64,000 bases of DNA from Bradyrhizobium sp. JYMT SZCCT0428 (GCF_018131075.1 NZ_JAFCLS010000032.1:1-64000); one strand, 5' to 3'. Shown: positions 40,840 through 55,085, numbered from the stretch's first letter. The notes: generated from the letters alone by a model not told the origin. Numbers and translations are program-made.

Positions 40840-41014
40840 GATTTTGACCAGTTCCCTCGTGACAATCCATCGGTCCAGCGCATGCCAATCACAATTGGAT
40901 TGCGTTACTATCACTTCTGGATCGGCCTTCCGCCAGATACAGCGTATTTAATAATCATTGGAATCGCTTGGCCGACCACATAGTGGTATGCAAGCGCGGG
41001 AGTTTTAGGGATAC

Positions 41015-42814
41015 ATGGAAAGACGGCTAGCCGCCATCGTTTGCGCTGATGTCGCCGGCTATTCCCGCATGATGGGAGCCGACGAGGCGGGCACGCATGC
41101 CACCTTCAAGGCCCACCGCACCGCGATCTACCCGATCATCCTCAATCATGGCGGCCGTCTGGTGAAGAACACCGGCGATGGCTTCCTGCTGGAGTTTCCC
41201 AGCATCGTCGGTGCCATCGAGGCCGCAGTCGCGATGCAGATGACGATGGCCGAACGAAACCATCATTTGCCCGCCGACCGCATGATGCAATTCCGTATGG
41301 GCATCCATATGGGTGACGTGATGGCCGACGAGGACGAGGTGTTCGGCGACGACGTCAACATCGCCGTCCGGCTCGAATCGGTGGCCGCCCCGGGCGGCGT
41401 GGCGGTGTCGGGCAAGGCCTATGGCGAGGCCGGCAAGCGCCTCAGCGTGCCCTTCATCGATGCCGGCCCCCACCGGTTCAAGAATATCGAAGAGCCGGTC
41501 AGCGTCTGGACCTGGGAGCTTGAAGGCGCCGACCACCGCGGCCGGGAAGCCAGGGGCACTGCGAACCTGCCGGCGCAATACCGGACCGCGATCGTCGGCG
41601 TGCTGCCGTTTGCCAATTTGAGCGAGAGCGCCGACGAGTATTTCTCCGACGGCCTCACCGAGGACCTGATCCACGCCTTGTCGCTTCAATCGTTCTACCG
41701 GGTGCTGAGCCGCAACTCGACGTTCTCCTTCAAGGGCAAGAACCTGAGCACGCGCCTGATCGCCCGCGAGATCGACGCGACCTACCTGATCCAGGGCTCG
41801 GTGCGCCGTGCCGGCAGCAAGATCCGCGTCACCGCCGAGCTGATCGCGCCCGAGAACGGCGAGCAATTATGGACCGGCCGCTACGACCGCGACATGGGCG
41901 ACCTGTTCGCGATGCAGGACGAGATCACCACCAGCCTGTCGGCGGCGGTCGCGGCCGAGATCTACCGGGCGGAGGCTTCCGCCCCTCCGCGGCCGTCGTC
42001 GAACGATCTGACCGCATGGGACCGTTTCCTCAAGGGGCTGTCCTATTATTACCTGCAGACCAAGGCGGATTTCGAAACCTCGATCGGCCTGTTCAAAGAA
42101 GCCGTCGCGCTCGATCCGACGCTGTCGATCGCCCGCGCCTATCTTGCCACCATCATGATGCAGAGCATCCAGTTCGGATGGATCAAGAGCACGCGCGAAT
42201 TGTGGACCACGGCGATGGATCTCGCCGAGAGCAGCGTCAGGCTCGATCCGCGCTCGTCCTTTGCCTTCCAGATCGTCGCCTATCTGCACGCCCTGGAAGG
42301 ACATCACGAGGTTTCCATGGATGCCGCGAACCGGGCGGTCGGGCTGAACCCCTACGACATGGGCGCCCGCGGTGTTCTCGGCTTTTGCTATTTCTACGCC
42401 GGCGAACACCGCAGGGCGATCGAACTGATTTCAATGGCGGCACAGCGCGGCAACTCCGACCCCCGATATCAATGGGAGGCGGTGAACGCGTTCAGCCATT
42501 ACCTCGTTGGGCAATATGACGCGTCGCTGTCCTGGGCGCGCGAACAGCTGTACCTCAATCCCAATCATCTTCAGGCGCTTGCGATCCGGGCGGCCGCGCT
42601 CGCCCAGCTCGGGCGCGCCGAGGAAGCGGCCAACGCCACCGAGGTCCTGCTGCACAATTATCCGACCTTTACCGTCGAACGCCATTTGAGCAATTTCCAT
42701 TGGAAACGGCCCGAAGACATCGCCCATTACCGCGACGGCCTGCTGAAGGCCGGCGTTCCCTCCACCAGATTGACGCTTGTCGAGTCCGCGCCGAAGCTCG
42801 CCGCCGATTCCTGA
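41015..42814 (+). CDS. Class III adenylate cyclase with TolB-like and TPR domains
   Basis: This is a 599-aa protein. Residues 1-170 are the cyclase domain: RRLAAIVCADVAGYSRMMGA (first metal Asp), NHGGRLVKNTGDGFLLEFPS (second metal/catalytic loop), GIHMGDVMADEDEVFGDDVN. Residues ~185-320 form a TolB/FlgO-like domain (AIVGVLPFANLSESADEYFS, IDATYLIQGSVRRAGSKIRV). The rest has TPR-like repeats to the end. This architecture is expanded in rhizobia; it makes cAMP (or cGMP) and links it to protein contacts. There is no membrane helix, so it is cytoplasmic. Confidence 0.9.
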   Translation: MERRLAAIVCADVAGYSRMMGADEAGTHATFKAHRTAIYPIILNHGGRLVKNTGDGFLLEFPSIVGAIEAAVAMQMTMAERNHHLPADRMMQFRMGIHMGDVMADEDEVFGDDVNIAVRLESVAAPGGVAVSGKAYGEAGKRLSVPFIDAGPHRFKNIEEPVSVWTWELEGADHRGREARGTANLPAQYRTAIVGVLPFANLSESADEYFSDGLTEDLIHALSLQSFYRVLSRNSTFSFKGKNLSTRLIAREIDATYLIQGSVRRAGSKIRVTAELIAPENGEQLWTGRYDRDMGDLFAMQDEITTSLSAAVAAEIYRAEASAPPRPSSNDLTAWDRFLKGLSYYYLQTKADFETSIGLFKEAVALDPTLSIARAYLATIMMQSIQFGWIKSTRELWTTAMDLAESSVRLDPRSSFAFQIVAYLHALEGHHEVSMDAANRAVGLNPYDMGARGVLGFCYFYAGEHRRAIELISMAAQRGNSDPRYQWEAVNAFSHYLVGQYDASLSWAREQLYLNPNHLQALAIRAAALAQLGRAEEAANATEVLLHNYPTFTVERHLSNFHWKRPEDIAHYRDGLLKAGVPSTRLTLVESAPKLAADS

Positions 42815-43015
42815 AAAGGCCGCGTACCTTTGCGCCCAATTGTCGTCCCGGCCGGGCGCGTCTCCGGCCTCCGGTTGACACGGCTTCGAATCCGGCGAAA
42901 AATCGTTTGCACCCTGAAGTAGTACACGACCGGCGGATTCTCTTTTTGAATCCATTCCCTTCAGACCGAGGCCGATTGTCTTTTTCATACTCGCTGCCTT
43001 TTCAGGATTGGATCC

Positions 43016-43645
43016 ATGCCAGACCAAGCACCGGCCACGCAGATCGCCGTCTCTCCGAATAATCCCTGCCCGTTCCTGCGCGCGCTGGTCGCGAACGGCT
43101 ATGTCGACGGGCACATCGTGCCGCTGGGCACGCTGACCGAAGACATCGGGCTGGCGAGCGGCAAAACGGGAATCGGTTTGATCCGGGCGAAGGTGCTCAC
43201 CTACGGAATTGCGATGATCGCAAACGGCCACCCCTTGAGGAGCGTGACATCAGGCGCCATTCTCGATGAATTGCGCAACGGCCCGCTCGACAAGCATGGC
43301 GCCGGCTCTCGCATCCTCGAAGTGGATGGACAGGTCAATCTGGAGCAGATCGAACGCTTCGCGAGCTTCGGCCAGGAATACCGTAATCCCGATGGCGGCA
43401 CCGAGCCCGGGCTGAACGCCAAGCAGATCGAGACCTTCATGGCGGACAATCTGAAGCGCGACGGCGATAAGGCGCGCTGGATCTATCCGATCATGATGAA
43501 GGGCGAATGGCCGGTCCTGCTCGACATTCTCGGCAAGGGCGAAGGCGAGACGCGCTACCTCAGCGTCGCCGACGTCCGCACGTTGTTCGTCGAGCGGAAG
43601 CTGCCCAAGCGCATCACCGACCGGTTGCCGGCGCCAGCCGGCTAG
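43016..43645 (+). CDS. PCP-motif protein, possible heme-thiolate peroxidase relative
   Basis: The 209-aa protein opens NNPCPFLRALVANGYVDGHI, close to the PCP..L..LAN.GY signature that binds heme through Cys in chloroperoxidase/peroxygenase (Peroxidase_2). Later it has SRILEVDGQVNLEQIERFAS, placed like that family's acid-base E-x-D-x-S/Q segment. The end is ERKLPKRITDRLPAP. No signal peptide is seen. The family link is by motif only; a calcium-binding or unrelated role is possible. It stands alone on its strand. Confidence 0.5.
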   Translation: MPDQAPATQIAVSPNNPCPFLRALVANGYVDGHIVPLGTLTEDIGLASGKTGIGLIRAKVLTYGIAMIANGHPLRSVTSGAILDELRNGPLDKHGAGSRILEVDGQVNLEQIERFASFGQEYRNPDGGTEPGLNAKQIETFMADNLKRDGDKARWIYPIMMKGEWPVLLDILGKGEGETRYLSVADVRTLFVERKLPKRITDRLPAPAG

Positions 43646-43675
43646 GCCGTACCGTCATAAAACTGATCACAGTCG

Positions 43676-44662
43676 TCAGTTGCCAGGGCCCCTCGCATGC
43701 CATGCGGCAAGCACTTCCCTTTCTTCGTCGACGGTTAAACCGACAACTGGGCCGTTGGTGGCACGCAGCCAGCCAAGCGTGTCACGTGCGGTCTCCGAGA
43801 GAGGCCGCACGGTGAGGCCGGCATGACGCGCCGGCGTCGTGTCGCGCGTGGCAAAGCCGGCAAAGTCGGGCAAAGGGAGCCATAAGGGGAGTGATCGAGG
43901 GCCCGCCCAACGTCTGACGTCGTGCTGCTCCAGGAAGGCGCGATTGACCCATGTGAACGTGCAGGATGAACCCAGTGCCGCCGCGCACTCAGCCAGCAAC
44001 TCGCCGCGGGTGCGCGTTGGTCCAATTGCGTCATAGATACCTGTCAGGCGGGCTTGCGCGGCGTGAACGATCCATTGCGCAAGGTCGCGCACATCGATGA
44101 ACTGAACGGCATCCTCTGGGCTCCCGGGCGCAAGCACTTCGCCTCCGTGGGCAAGCCGTGCCGGCCAGTAAGTAAACCGACCGGTCGGATCCTCCGGCCC
44201 GACAATAAGACCTGCCCTGCAAATGAAGGCGCTTTCGCCCACGACCTGCTCGCACGCGACTTTCGCGGCACCATAGATTTCTTCACTGCTATACTCGACA
44301 TCAGGGGCGGTGGGTGCCCGCAGCGGGGCCGTGTCCGCCCGCTGCCCGGGCGTGCGATTGTCCTCATAAACGCTTACGGTCGAGACGAAGGTCCAGTGCC
44401 CGGCCTGCTGCTTGAGTGCGGCGACCGCGCGGCGCACCTGGCCCGGGTGACGTGATACATCCACGACAGCATCGAACTCCTGGCGCGCAAGCGGCTCAAG
44501 CCCGTCTGAAACGTCGCGGTCGACAGCAACAAATTTCGCGCCGGTCGCAATCGGACCCGCAAGCCCCCGTGCGGCACACGTCACGTCATGTCCTGCAGCG
44601 CAAGCATGAGCCGCAATCGCGCGCCCAAGAAACTGGCTCCCGCCCAGAATCAGCAGACGCAT
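43676..44662 (-). CDS. NAD-dependent epimerase/dehydratase-like protein
   Basis: This 328-aa protein begins MRLLILGGSQFLGRAIAAHA, the Rossmann G-G-x-x-F-L-G motif of the extended SDR family, and continues TFVSTVSVYEDNRTPG. The expected catalytic Tyr-x-x-x-Lys is YGAAKVACEQVV, with STVSVY supplying the Ser. The second half has a substrate domain with WVNRAFLEQHDVRRW. It resembles the reductase subgroup often called 'SDR family oxidoreductase' in rhizobia. The substrate is unknown. ATG 44662 is clear. Confidence 0.78.
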   Translation of the reverse strand: MRLLILGGSQFLGRAIAAHACAAGHDVTCAARGLAGPIATGAKFVAVDRDVSDGLEPLARQEFDAVVDVSRHPGQVRRAVAALKQQAGHWTFVSTVSVYEDNRTPGQRADTAPLRAPTAPDVEYSSEEIYGAAKVACEQVVGESAFICRAGLIVGPEDPTGRFTYWPARLAHGGEVLAPGSPEDAVQFIDVRDLAQWIVHAAQARLTGIYDAIGPTRTRGELLAECAAALGSSCTFTWVNRAFLEQHDVRRWAGPRSLPLWLPLPDFAGFATRDTTPARHAGLTVRPLSETARDTLGWLRATNGPVVGLTVDEEREVLAAWHARGPGN

Positions 44663-44693
44663 GAAACGGCCTCCCCTACCAATCGGATTGTAA

Positions 44694-45641
44694 TCACTTG
44701 AACAGCGGCGTGCCCGGAACGAAGGCGTCGAACGCGGCCCAGAATTGCGAGCGGTAGCGGTCCTGCTCCTGCAGGATCTCGTGCTTGGACCCGGCAATCA
44801 CCAGATGCGAGCCGGCGCGCAAATGATAGGCGAATTCCTCGATCGCCGCGGTCGAGACGATGGTGTCGCTGCTGGCGGCCAGCATCAGGATCGGCTGGCG
44901 GATTTCGGAAGGATAGTTTGACGCACGAAAGCCGTGCATCGCGCGAAACGCCGTGTCGGCCCAGGCCACCGTCGGCGAGCCGATGCCCAGCGTCGGGTCT
45001 TCTTCCAGGATCGCGGCGTTGCGCGCAAAGCGCACGGGATCGCTGGTGAAGGGATTGTTGATGAAGGACTCGGTGCCGGTCAGCGCGTCGCTGCCGCCAG
45101 GCACGTAACGGCCGCCCTGGCCTGCGAGCCGCAGCACCCGCAACACTGTGCGCGCCGCAAACGAGGTCCGGCTTCCCGGCAGATCGATCATCGGCGCCGA
45201 CAGCACCATGCGGTCGAACCAGCGTTTTCCCGCATGCGCGACGCGCAGCATCACGGCGCCGCCCATCGAATGCGCCAGCGCGAAATAGGGCGGCGGGCAA
45301 TCGGGCAGCACGACCTGCTGCACGAAGGTTTCGACGTCGATCTCGAAATCGGAGAAATCTCGGACATACCCCTTGCGCGGATCGCGCAGGCGCCGCGAGG
45401 AATGACCCTGGCCGCGCCAGTCGATCATCGCCACCGCGAACCCGCGATCGCGCAGGTCGCGCACCGTCTCGAAATATTTCTCGATCTGCTCGCTGCGGCC
45501 GGTGAAGACGCAGACGGTGCCCTTGCGGCCCGCCGGCGGCGCCCAGCGCGCAAAGCGCAGTTCGGCGCCGTCGGGCGTCTTGATGGTGCCGCTGACGACA
45601 TCCTCCGGAACCGGATTGGCAGGGATCGAGACGAGCGTCAT
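44694..45641 (-). CDS. Alpha/beta hydrolase (lysophospholipase / monoacylglycerol lipase type)
   Basis: This 315-aa protein has GTVCVFTGRSEQIEKYFETV, AMIDWRGQGHSSRRL and the nucleophile elbow FALAHSMGGAVMLR. AASSDTIVSTAA supplies the Asp, and VIAGSKHEILQEQD supplies the His. This is the serine aquaporin-like Hydrolase_4 family, acting on lysophospholipids or monoglycerides. The start MTLVSIPANP at 45641 was chosen over a frame 13 codons longer. It lies 31 bp before the epimerase and could share its transcript. Confidence 0.85.
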   Translation of the reverse strand: MTLVSIPANPVPEDVVSGTIKTPDGAELRFARWAPPAGRKGTVCVFTGRSEQIEKYFETVRDLRDRGFAVAMIDWRGQGHSSRRLRDPRKGYVRDFSDFEIDVETFVQQVVLPDCPPPYFALAHSMGGAVMLRVAHAGKRWFDRMVLSAPMIDLPGSRTSFAARTVLRVLRLAGQGGRYVPGGSDALTGTESFINNPFTSDPVRFARNAAILEEDPTLGIGSPTVAWADTAFRAMHGFRASNYPSEIRQPILMLAASSDTIVSTAAIEEFAYHLRAGSHLVIAGSKHEILQEQDRYRSQFWAAFDAFVPGTPLFK

Positions 45642-45759
45642 GGACGGGGAACCGGCTAGGAAAGGAGGAATGGAAATCAAGGCGGGCTGGGCAAAAAGAG
45701 GCTCGATTCGGCCCCTCTTGAACGGTGTTCGGCCCCTCCCATATCATTTCTGTGCAGGC

Positions 45760-45866
45760 CGCTACCAGTGTTTCGGGAACCCGAACATTGAGGTTGCACA
45801 TGGACGAAAGCCCGGCCCGATGGCGGGCGGGTTAATTGAAACAGTCGCTCAATGGAGGACTACCCT
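45760..45866 (+). promoter_or_regulatory. ROSE-type RNA thermometer in the hsp20 leader
   Basis: The last hairpin pairs gTCGCTC with GGAGGAc, covering the ribosome site. It contains the ROSE hallmark U(C/U)GCU opposite AGGA, including the G-G opposition and the extra C. An upstream gcccggcccgatggcgggcg hairpin fits the multi-stem ROSE layout. Heat melts the last stem and frees translation. ROSE elements are the standard control of Bradyrhizobium small heat-shock genes. Confidence 0.82.
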
Positions 45867-46334
45867 ATGCGTACCTACGATCTCGCCCCGTTTTATCGTT
45901 CCACCGTCGGCTTCGACCGCTTCTTCTCCCTGCTCGACCAGGCAGCGTCAGACGGCAGCCCCGGTTATCCCCCCTACAACATCGAGCGCACCGGTGAGAA
46001 CGCCTACCGCATCAGCGTTGCGGTCTCCGGCTTCTCGCAAGGCGAGCTTTCGATCGTCGCCAAGGAAAACACGCTGACGATCAAGGGCGAGAAGTCAGCC
46101 AACGAGAACGGCCAGGACAAATCCGAAGTGCTGTACCGCGGCATCGCGGCGCGCGCCTTTGAACGCGCCTTCCAGCTTGCCGATTTCGTGCAGGTCAAGA
46201 ACGCCTCGCTCGAGCACGGTCTGCTCCACGTCGATCTCGTCCGCGAGATTCCCGAGGCCAAGAAGCCGCGCAGCATTCCGATCAGCAACGGCTCGCAGAC
46301 CCCGCGGGTCGTCGACAGCTCGGTGGCCGCATAA
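45867..46334 (+). CDS. Small heat-shock protein, Hsp20 family
   Basis: This 155-aa protein opens MRTYDLAPFYRSTVGFDRFF, a class A rhizobial IbpA-like start. The alpha-crystallin domain follows (YNIERTGENAYRISVAVSGF, LTIKGEKSA, RAFERAFQLADFVQVKNASL, EHGLLHVDLVREIPE), then an IPI-type tail (RSIPISNG). It acts as an ATP-independent chaperone that binds unfolding proteins. ggagga precedes ATG 45867 within the ROSE hairpin. A strong terminator follows at 46372. Confidence 0.93.
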   Translation: MRTYDLAPFYRSTVGFDRFFSLLDQAASDGSPGYPPYNIERTGENAYRISVAVSGFSQGELSIVAKENTLTIKGEKSANENGQDKSEVLYRGIAARAFERAFQLADFVQVKNASLEHGLLHVDLVREIPEAKKPRSIPISNGSQTPRVVDSSVAA

Positions 46335-46371
46335 CACAGTCAAGCCTTCAGCAGATATTGGCTGAACGCGA

Positions 46372-46404
46372 AAACGCCTCGGGAAACCGGGGCGTTTTTT
46401 TGTG
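46372..46404 (+). terminator. Intrinsic terminator of hsp20
   Basis: AAACGCC-TCGG pairs with CCGG-GGCGTTT around GAAA and runs into ttttttt. It is 37 bp after the hsp20 stop. Confidence 0.85.
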
Positions 46405-46514
46405 CGCGATGTTCGTGATTTCACACTGCCGTGAGCGCCGTAACGTCACGCCCCGTGCATCGAAACTCCAATCATGGGCAGCGCATCACGCTGAAAAAAT
46501 CACGGAGCAGGTCG

Positions 46515-47288
46515 ATGAAGATGGTTCAACTGGTAACGGCGCTCGCGGTCACGGCATTTGCGGGATCGCTTGGCGCACTCCCGGCGCAGGCCGAGGCGGC
46601 GACGCCGGTGGCGCGCAATGTCGTGCTGGTGCACGGGGCGTGGGCGGACGGCTCGAGCTGGTCGGAAGTCATTCCCTATCTGCAGGCCGCGGGGCTGAAG
46701 GTCACCGCCGTACAGAATCCGCTGACGTCGCTCGCCGATTCCGTCGCCGCCACCCGCCGCGCGCTGGCGATGCAGGACGGGCCGACCGTGCTGGTCGCGC
46801 ATTCCTGGGGCGGCACCGTGATCAGCGAGACCGGAACAGATCCGAAAGTATCGGCGCTGGTCTATGTCGCCGCGCGCGGCCCTGATGCGGGCGAGGATTT
46901 TGTCGCGCTCTCCGGAAAATTCCCGGCCGGGCCGGTGCGCGCCGGCATCCGGGAACATGACGGCTTCACCAGATTGTCGGAGGATTCGTTCCTGAAATAT
47001 TTCGCCAACGGCGTCGAGCCGAAAAAGGCCGAGGTGCTCTACGCGGTGCAGGAGCCGACCGCCGTTTCCCTGTTTGCGGGACGCACCACCGTGGCCGCCT
47101 GGCACTCCAAGCCGTCATGGTATGCGGTCTCGAGGCAGGACCAGACCATCAATCCCGACCTCGAGCGGTTTCTGGCCAAGCGCATGAACGCGACCACGGT
47201 CGAACTCGACGCGGGCCACCTGTCGCTGGTGTCGCATCCGAAGGAGATCGCCGACCTGATCCTCGCGGCGGCGGGTCATAAGGAATAG
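46515..47288 (+). CDS. Secreted alpha/beta hydrolase
   Basis: This 257-aa protein has a signal peptide (MKMVQLVTALAVTAFAGSLG..AQA). It then shows NVVLVHGAWADGSSWSEVIP, the nucleophile elbow VLVAHSWGGTVIS, an acid residue region near the middle of the fold, and a final ELDAGHLSLVSHP with the His. It resembles periplasmic esterases of the EstC/hydroxynitrile-lyase-like group often seen in rhizobia. The substrate is unknown. ATG 46515 gives the clean signal peptide; ggagcagg precedes it. Confidence 0.8.
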   Translation: MKMVQLVTALAVTAFAGSLGALPAQAEAATPVARNVVLVHGAWADGSSWSEVIPYLQAAGLKVTAVQNPLTSLADSVAATRRALAMQDGPTVLVAHSWGGTVISETGTDPKVSALVYVAARGPDAGEDFVALSGKFPAGPVRAGIREHDGFTRLSEDSFLKYFANGVEPKKAEVLYAVQEPTAVSLFAGRTTVAAWHSKPSWYAVSRQDQTINPDLERFLAKRMNATTVELDAGHLSLVSHPKEIADLILAAAGHKE

Positions 47289-47354
47289 CAGGCCACTCGC
47301 CTGATCCCTCCCCGCATGGGGGAGGGATCAGGAAGCGCCGCTGCGGTTAACACC

Positions 47355-47459
47355 TAGAGCGTTTTCCAGCGAAGTGGACACCGGTTCGCGTCAAGAAAAC
47401 GCGTCAAATCAAGAATCTAGAGTCCCGTTCCGATTCCATCGGAACGGAAAGGCTCTAGT
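47355..47459. repeat. Interspersed repeat, copy 2 (longer form)
   Basis: It reads agagcgttttccagcgaag, then accggttcgcgtcaagaa and aacgcgtcaaatcaag. It ends with the inverted pair CCGTTCCGAT/ATCGGAACGG and ggctctag, which mirrors ctagagc at the start. The shorter copy is at 36097-36150. It separates the hydrolase from the next gene's 3' end. Confidence 0.75.
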
Positions 47460-48237
47460 CCAGCCCCTGCACGTTCGGCATGTCCTGGGTCGGGGCGATC
47501 TGCGGTACCGGCCTGGCCTGGACCGCACCTGTCGTCACGGCCGCGGGCGGCGTTTGCGCTTCGGCCGATTTCGGCTGAGCTGCCGCCGATTGCTGCACCG
47601 GTTCCACTGCTGCTGCGGGTTTGGCCGCAGGCTCGACGGTGGCCGGCCTGGCCGCCGCGGCTTTTGCGGTCGGCTCGGCGGTAGCCTGCTTGGCGGCGAG
47701 CGGGCTCGGCTTTGGCACCGGCACGGTGTGGCTCGCGACCTGCGGGGTCGGCTTCGGCGGCCGGGGCGCACCCCTGGCATGGGTCGGCGGCAGCGGTCCG
47801 GGCGGGCCGTAATTCATGGTCAGATCGTCGTTGAAATTATCGCCCATCCGGTGCGCCGGTATGAAGCGGATGATCCGGCCGGTGCGCGCGTCGATGATCA
47901 GGCGGCCGTCATCCCCGCCGCGGTCGATCACCGAAATCGTGTAAACGAAGCCGCGTTGCTGCGGGATGCCGAGCGGCGAAAATCCGCTCTCGCGCACCAC
48001 CGTGTAGACCTCGGTCGCCGGCAGCAGCATCGGCCCCTGCCCATAGCCGTAACGCGGCCCGGGGTATGCCGGCGGCGGCGCATAACGGGGCGGTGCATAA
48101 TAGGGGTCGCCAATGTCGGATACCGAATAATAAGGCGAGCGTCCGGCCTCGTAAGGCGCCGGTACCTGCGCCTGTGCGGCCGTTGTGGCGAGAACCGTCC
48201 CCGCCGCAAAAACCCATCCTGTGAAGAACTTCATCAT
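47455..48237 (-). CDS. Secreted Ala/Pro-rich protein with a small beta domain
   Basis: The 260-aa protein has a signal peptide (MMKFFTGWVFAAGTVLATTA) and a Tyr/Pro-rich stretch (PYYAPPRYAPPPAYPGPRYG). A compact domain at about 80-135 follows (SGFSPLGIPQQRGFVYTISV, GRLIIDARTGRIIRFIPAHR), similar to PepSY-like units. A long Ala/Pro/Lys tail ends it, as in cell-envelope proteins. It probably lies in the periplasm. Function is unknown. It is divergent from gltB. Confidence 0.65.
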   Translation of the reverse strand: MMKFFTGWVFAAGTVLATTAAQAQVPAPYEAGRSPYYSVSDIGDPYYAPPRYAPPPAYPGPRYGYGQGPMLLPATEVYTVVRESGFSPLGIPQQRGFVYTISVIDRGGDDGRLIIDARTGRIIRFIPAHRMGDNFNDDLTMNYGPPGPLPPTHARGAPRPPKPTPQVASHTVPVPKPSPLAAKQATAEPTAKAAAARPATVEPAAKPAAAVEPVQQSAAAQPKSAEAQTPPAAVTTGAVQARPVPQIAPTQDMPNVQGLD

Positions 48238-48722
48238 CCATTGCTCCTGTTAGCCCCTGCCTGGAGCGTGCTCGCTCTCTTGCCCGGCCGTCCCGGAACC
48301 AAATTTCATTGTGAAATTCGGCGGTCCTTGGGCCGGATCGCGGCGCGTTTGCCCCAAATCCGGGGCAGTATGTTTCGGCAGGCTGGGACAGTGTGTTTCG
48401 ACCGCTACAGGCACGGATCAGCCATGCGGGCAGGGACTTTCACGTGCTTGTGTGATAGAGAAAAATTTGGCATGGTCGGGAGTTAGGACAGCATCACTGT
48501 CTCAATTGCGGGCATTCCCGGCACAGGGATTGCAACGAAAGTCTGGCGGCTTCGAGCTCCAGGCAAGTACAGGCAAGGCCGTTCCTCAGGGACGTTGAAC
48601 GCCCAAGCCTGAATTTAGGAAATTTCGGCTCGCGGCGGACGAGCGGTGGCCCGGTGGGTGCCGCAAGCGCCCAAGGTGCGCCGGTGACAGTTAAGGCCCT
48701 TGACCTGATTGAGAGGACTAAG

Positions 48723-53474
<4,752 letters not shown>

Positions 53475-53479
53475 TGTTA

Positions 53480-53581
53480 TCCTCATGGTGAGGAGGCGCT
53501 TGCGCCGTCTCGAACCATGAGGCCACGGTCGGGCCTTCATCCTTCGAGACGCGGCGAAGACGCCGCTCCTCAGGATGAGGT
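53480..53581. repeat. REP-like palindrome between gltB and gltD
   Basis: It contains CCTCATGGTGAGGAGGCGC and GGCGAAGACGCCGCTCCTCA, with a final aggatgagg that mirrors the start. It can form a long branched hairpin in the intercistronic mRNA and may alter the gltB:gltD ratio. Confidence 0.75.
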
Positions 53582-53627
53582 TCCGGGGAGGAACGACGAA
53601 GCTTAAGTTGCAGGAACGTTGGGTTTA

Positions 53628-55085
53628 ATGGGCAAGATCACAGGTTTTCTGGAAATCGACCGGCACGACCGCAAATATGCGCCCGTAGCCGACCGCTTGC
53701 AGCACTATCGCGAATTCGTCATTCCGCTGAGCGAGAAAGACACCCGCGACCAGGCCGCGCGCTGCATGAATTGCGGCATTCCCTATTGCCACGGCACCGG
53801 CTCGGTTCAGCCGGGTACGCCGGGCTGCCCGGTCAACAACCAGATCCCTGATTTCAACGACCTCGTCTATCAGGACAATTGGGAAGAAGCCTCGCGCAAT
53901 CTGCACTCCACCAACAATTTCCCGGAGTTCACCGGCCGCATCTGCCCGGCGCCGTGCGAGGCGTCCTGCACGCTCAACATCGACGACAACCCGGTCACCA
54001 TCAAGACCATCGAATGCGCGATCGTCGACCGCGCCTGGGACAATGGCTGGCTGAAGCCGGAAATCGCCCCCAGCAAGACCGGCAAGAAGGTTGCGATCGT
54101 CGGGTCCGGGCCTGCGGGCCTCGCCGCCGCGCAGCAGCTCGCGCGCGCCGGCCATGACGTCCATGTCTACGAGAAGTTCGCCAAGGCCGGCGGCCTGCTC
54201 CGCTACGGCATTCCCGATTTCAAGATGGAAAAGCACGTCATCGACCGCCGCGTGGCGCAGATGGAAGCCGAGGGCGTCACCTTCCATTACGGTGTCCATG
54301 TCGGCGGAGCTTCGCCGGGCGCGATCGATCCGCGCGAGTTGCACCGGCAATACGACGCGGTGGCCCTGACCGGCGGCGCCGAAGCCGGCCGCGATCTGCC
54401 GATCCCCGGCCGCGACCTCGACGGCATCCACTTCGCGATGGATTTCCTGCCGCAACAAAACCGCCGCGTCTCCTCCGAGCCGCTCGGGGCGGCCGCGGAC
54501 ATCCTCGCTGACGGCAAGCATGTCGTCGTGATCGGCGGTGGCGACACCGGTTCGGACTGCATCGGCACGTCGTTCCGGCAGGGCGCGAAGTCCGTGACCC
54601 AGCTCGAAATCATGCCGGCGCCGCCCGAGCACGAAAACAAGGGCCTGACCTGGCCGAACTGGCCGTTGAAGATGCGAACGTCATCGAGCCAGGCCGAAGG
54701 CGCCCGCCGCGAATTCGCGGTGCTGACGCAGAAATTCTCCGGCGTCGACGGCAAGGTGCAGAAGCTGCATTGCGTGCAGGTCAACGAAAAATTCCAGCCG
54801 ATCGCCGGCACCGAATTCGAACTCGACGCGCAGCTGGTGCTGCTGGCGATGGGCTTCGTGCATCCGGTCCATGACGGCATGCTGAAGACGCTCGGCGTCG
54901 ATCTCGACCAGCGCGGCAACGTTCGCGCCAACCTGACCGACTACCAGACGTCCGTGCCGAACGTGTTCTCCGCCGGCGACATGCGCCGCGGCCAGTCGCT
55001 GGTGGTGTGGGCGATCCGCGAGGGCCGCCTCTGCGCCCGCGCCATCGACCAGTATCTGATGGGATCGACCACGCTGCCGCGCTGA
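53628..55085 (+). CDS. gltD: Glutamate synthase (NADPH) small subunit
   Basis: This 485-aa protein starts at ATG 53628. N-terminal Cys motifs for two 4Fe-4S clusters are present: ARCMNCGIPYCHGTG with GCPVNN, and ICPAPCEASCTLN. An FAD motif VAIVGSGPAGLAAAQQLARA follows, then the NADPH motif VVVIGGGDTGSDCIG. VFSAGDMRRGQSLVVWAIRE ends the FAD site. It passes electrons from NADPH to GltB. It lies 153 bp after gltB with a REP palindrome between, and ends at a strong terminator. Confidence 0.96.
   Translation: MGKITGFLEIDRHDRKYAPVADRLQHYREFVIPLSEKDTRDQAARCMNCGIPYCHGTGSVQPGTPGCPVNNQIPDFNDLVYQDNWEEASRNLHSTNNFPEFTGRICPAPCEASCTLNIDDNPVTIKTIECAIVDRAWDNGWLKPEIAPSKTGKKVAIVGSGPAGLAAAQQLARAGHDVHVYEKFAKAGGLLRYGIPDFKMEKHVIDRRVAQMEAEGVTFHYGVHVGGASPGAIDPRELHRQYDAVALTGGAEAGRDLPIPGRDLDGIHFAMDFLPQQNRRVSSEPLGAAADILADGKHVVVIGGGDTGSDCIGTSFRQGAKSVTQLEIMPAPPEHENKGLTWPNWPLKMRTSSSQAEGARREFAVLTQKFSGVDGKVQKLHCVQVNEKFQPIAGTEFELDAQLVLLAMGFVHPVHDGMLKTLGVDLDQRGNVRANLTDYQTSVPNVFSAGDMRRGQSLVVWAIREGRLCARAIDQYLMGSTTLPR

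Noticed and set aside
48238..48722. Sigma-54/NtrC promoter before gltB
   Set aside because: I looked for TGGCAC-N5-TTGCA-like boxes and found no convincing pair.
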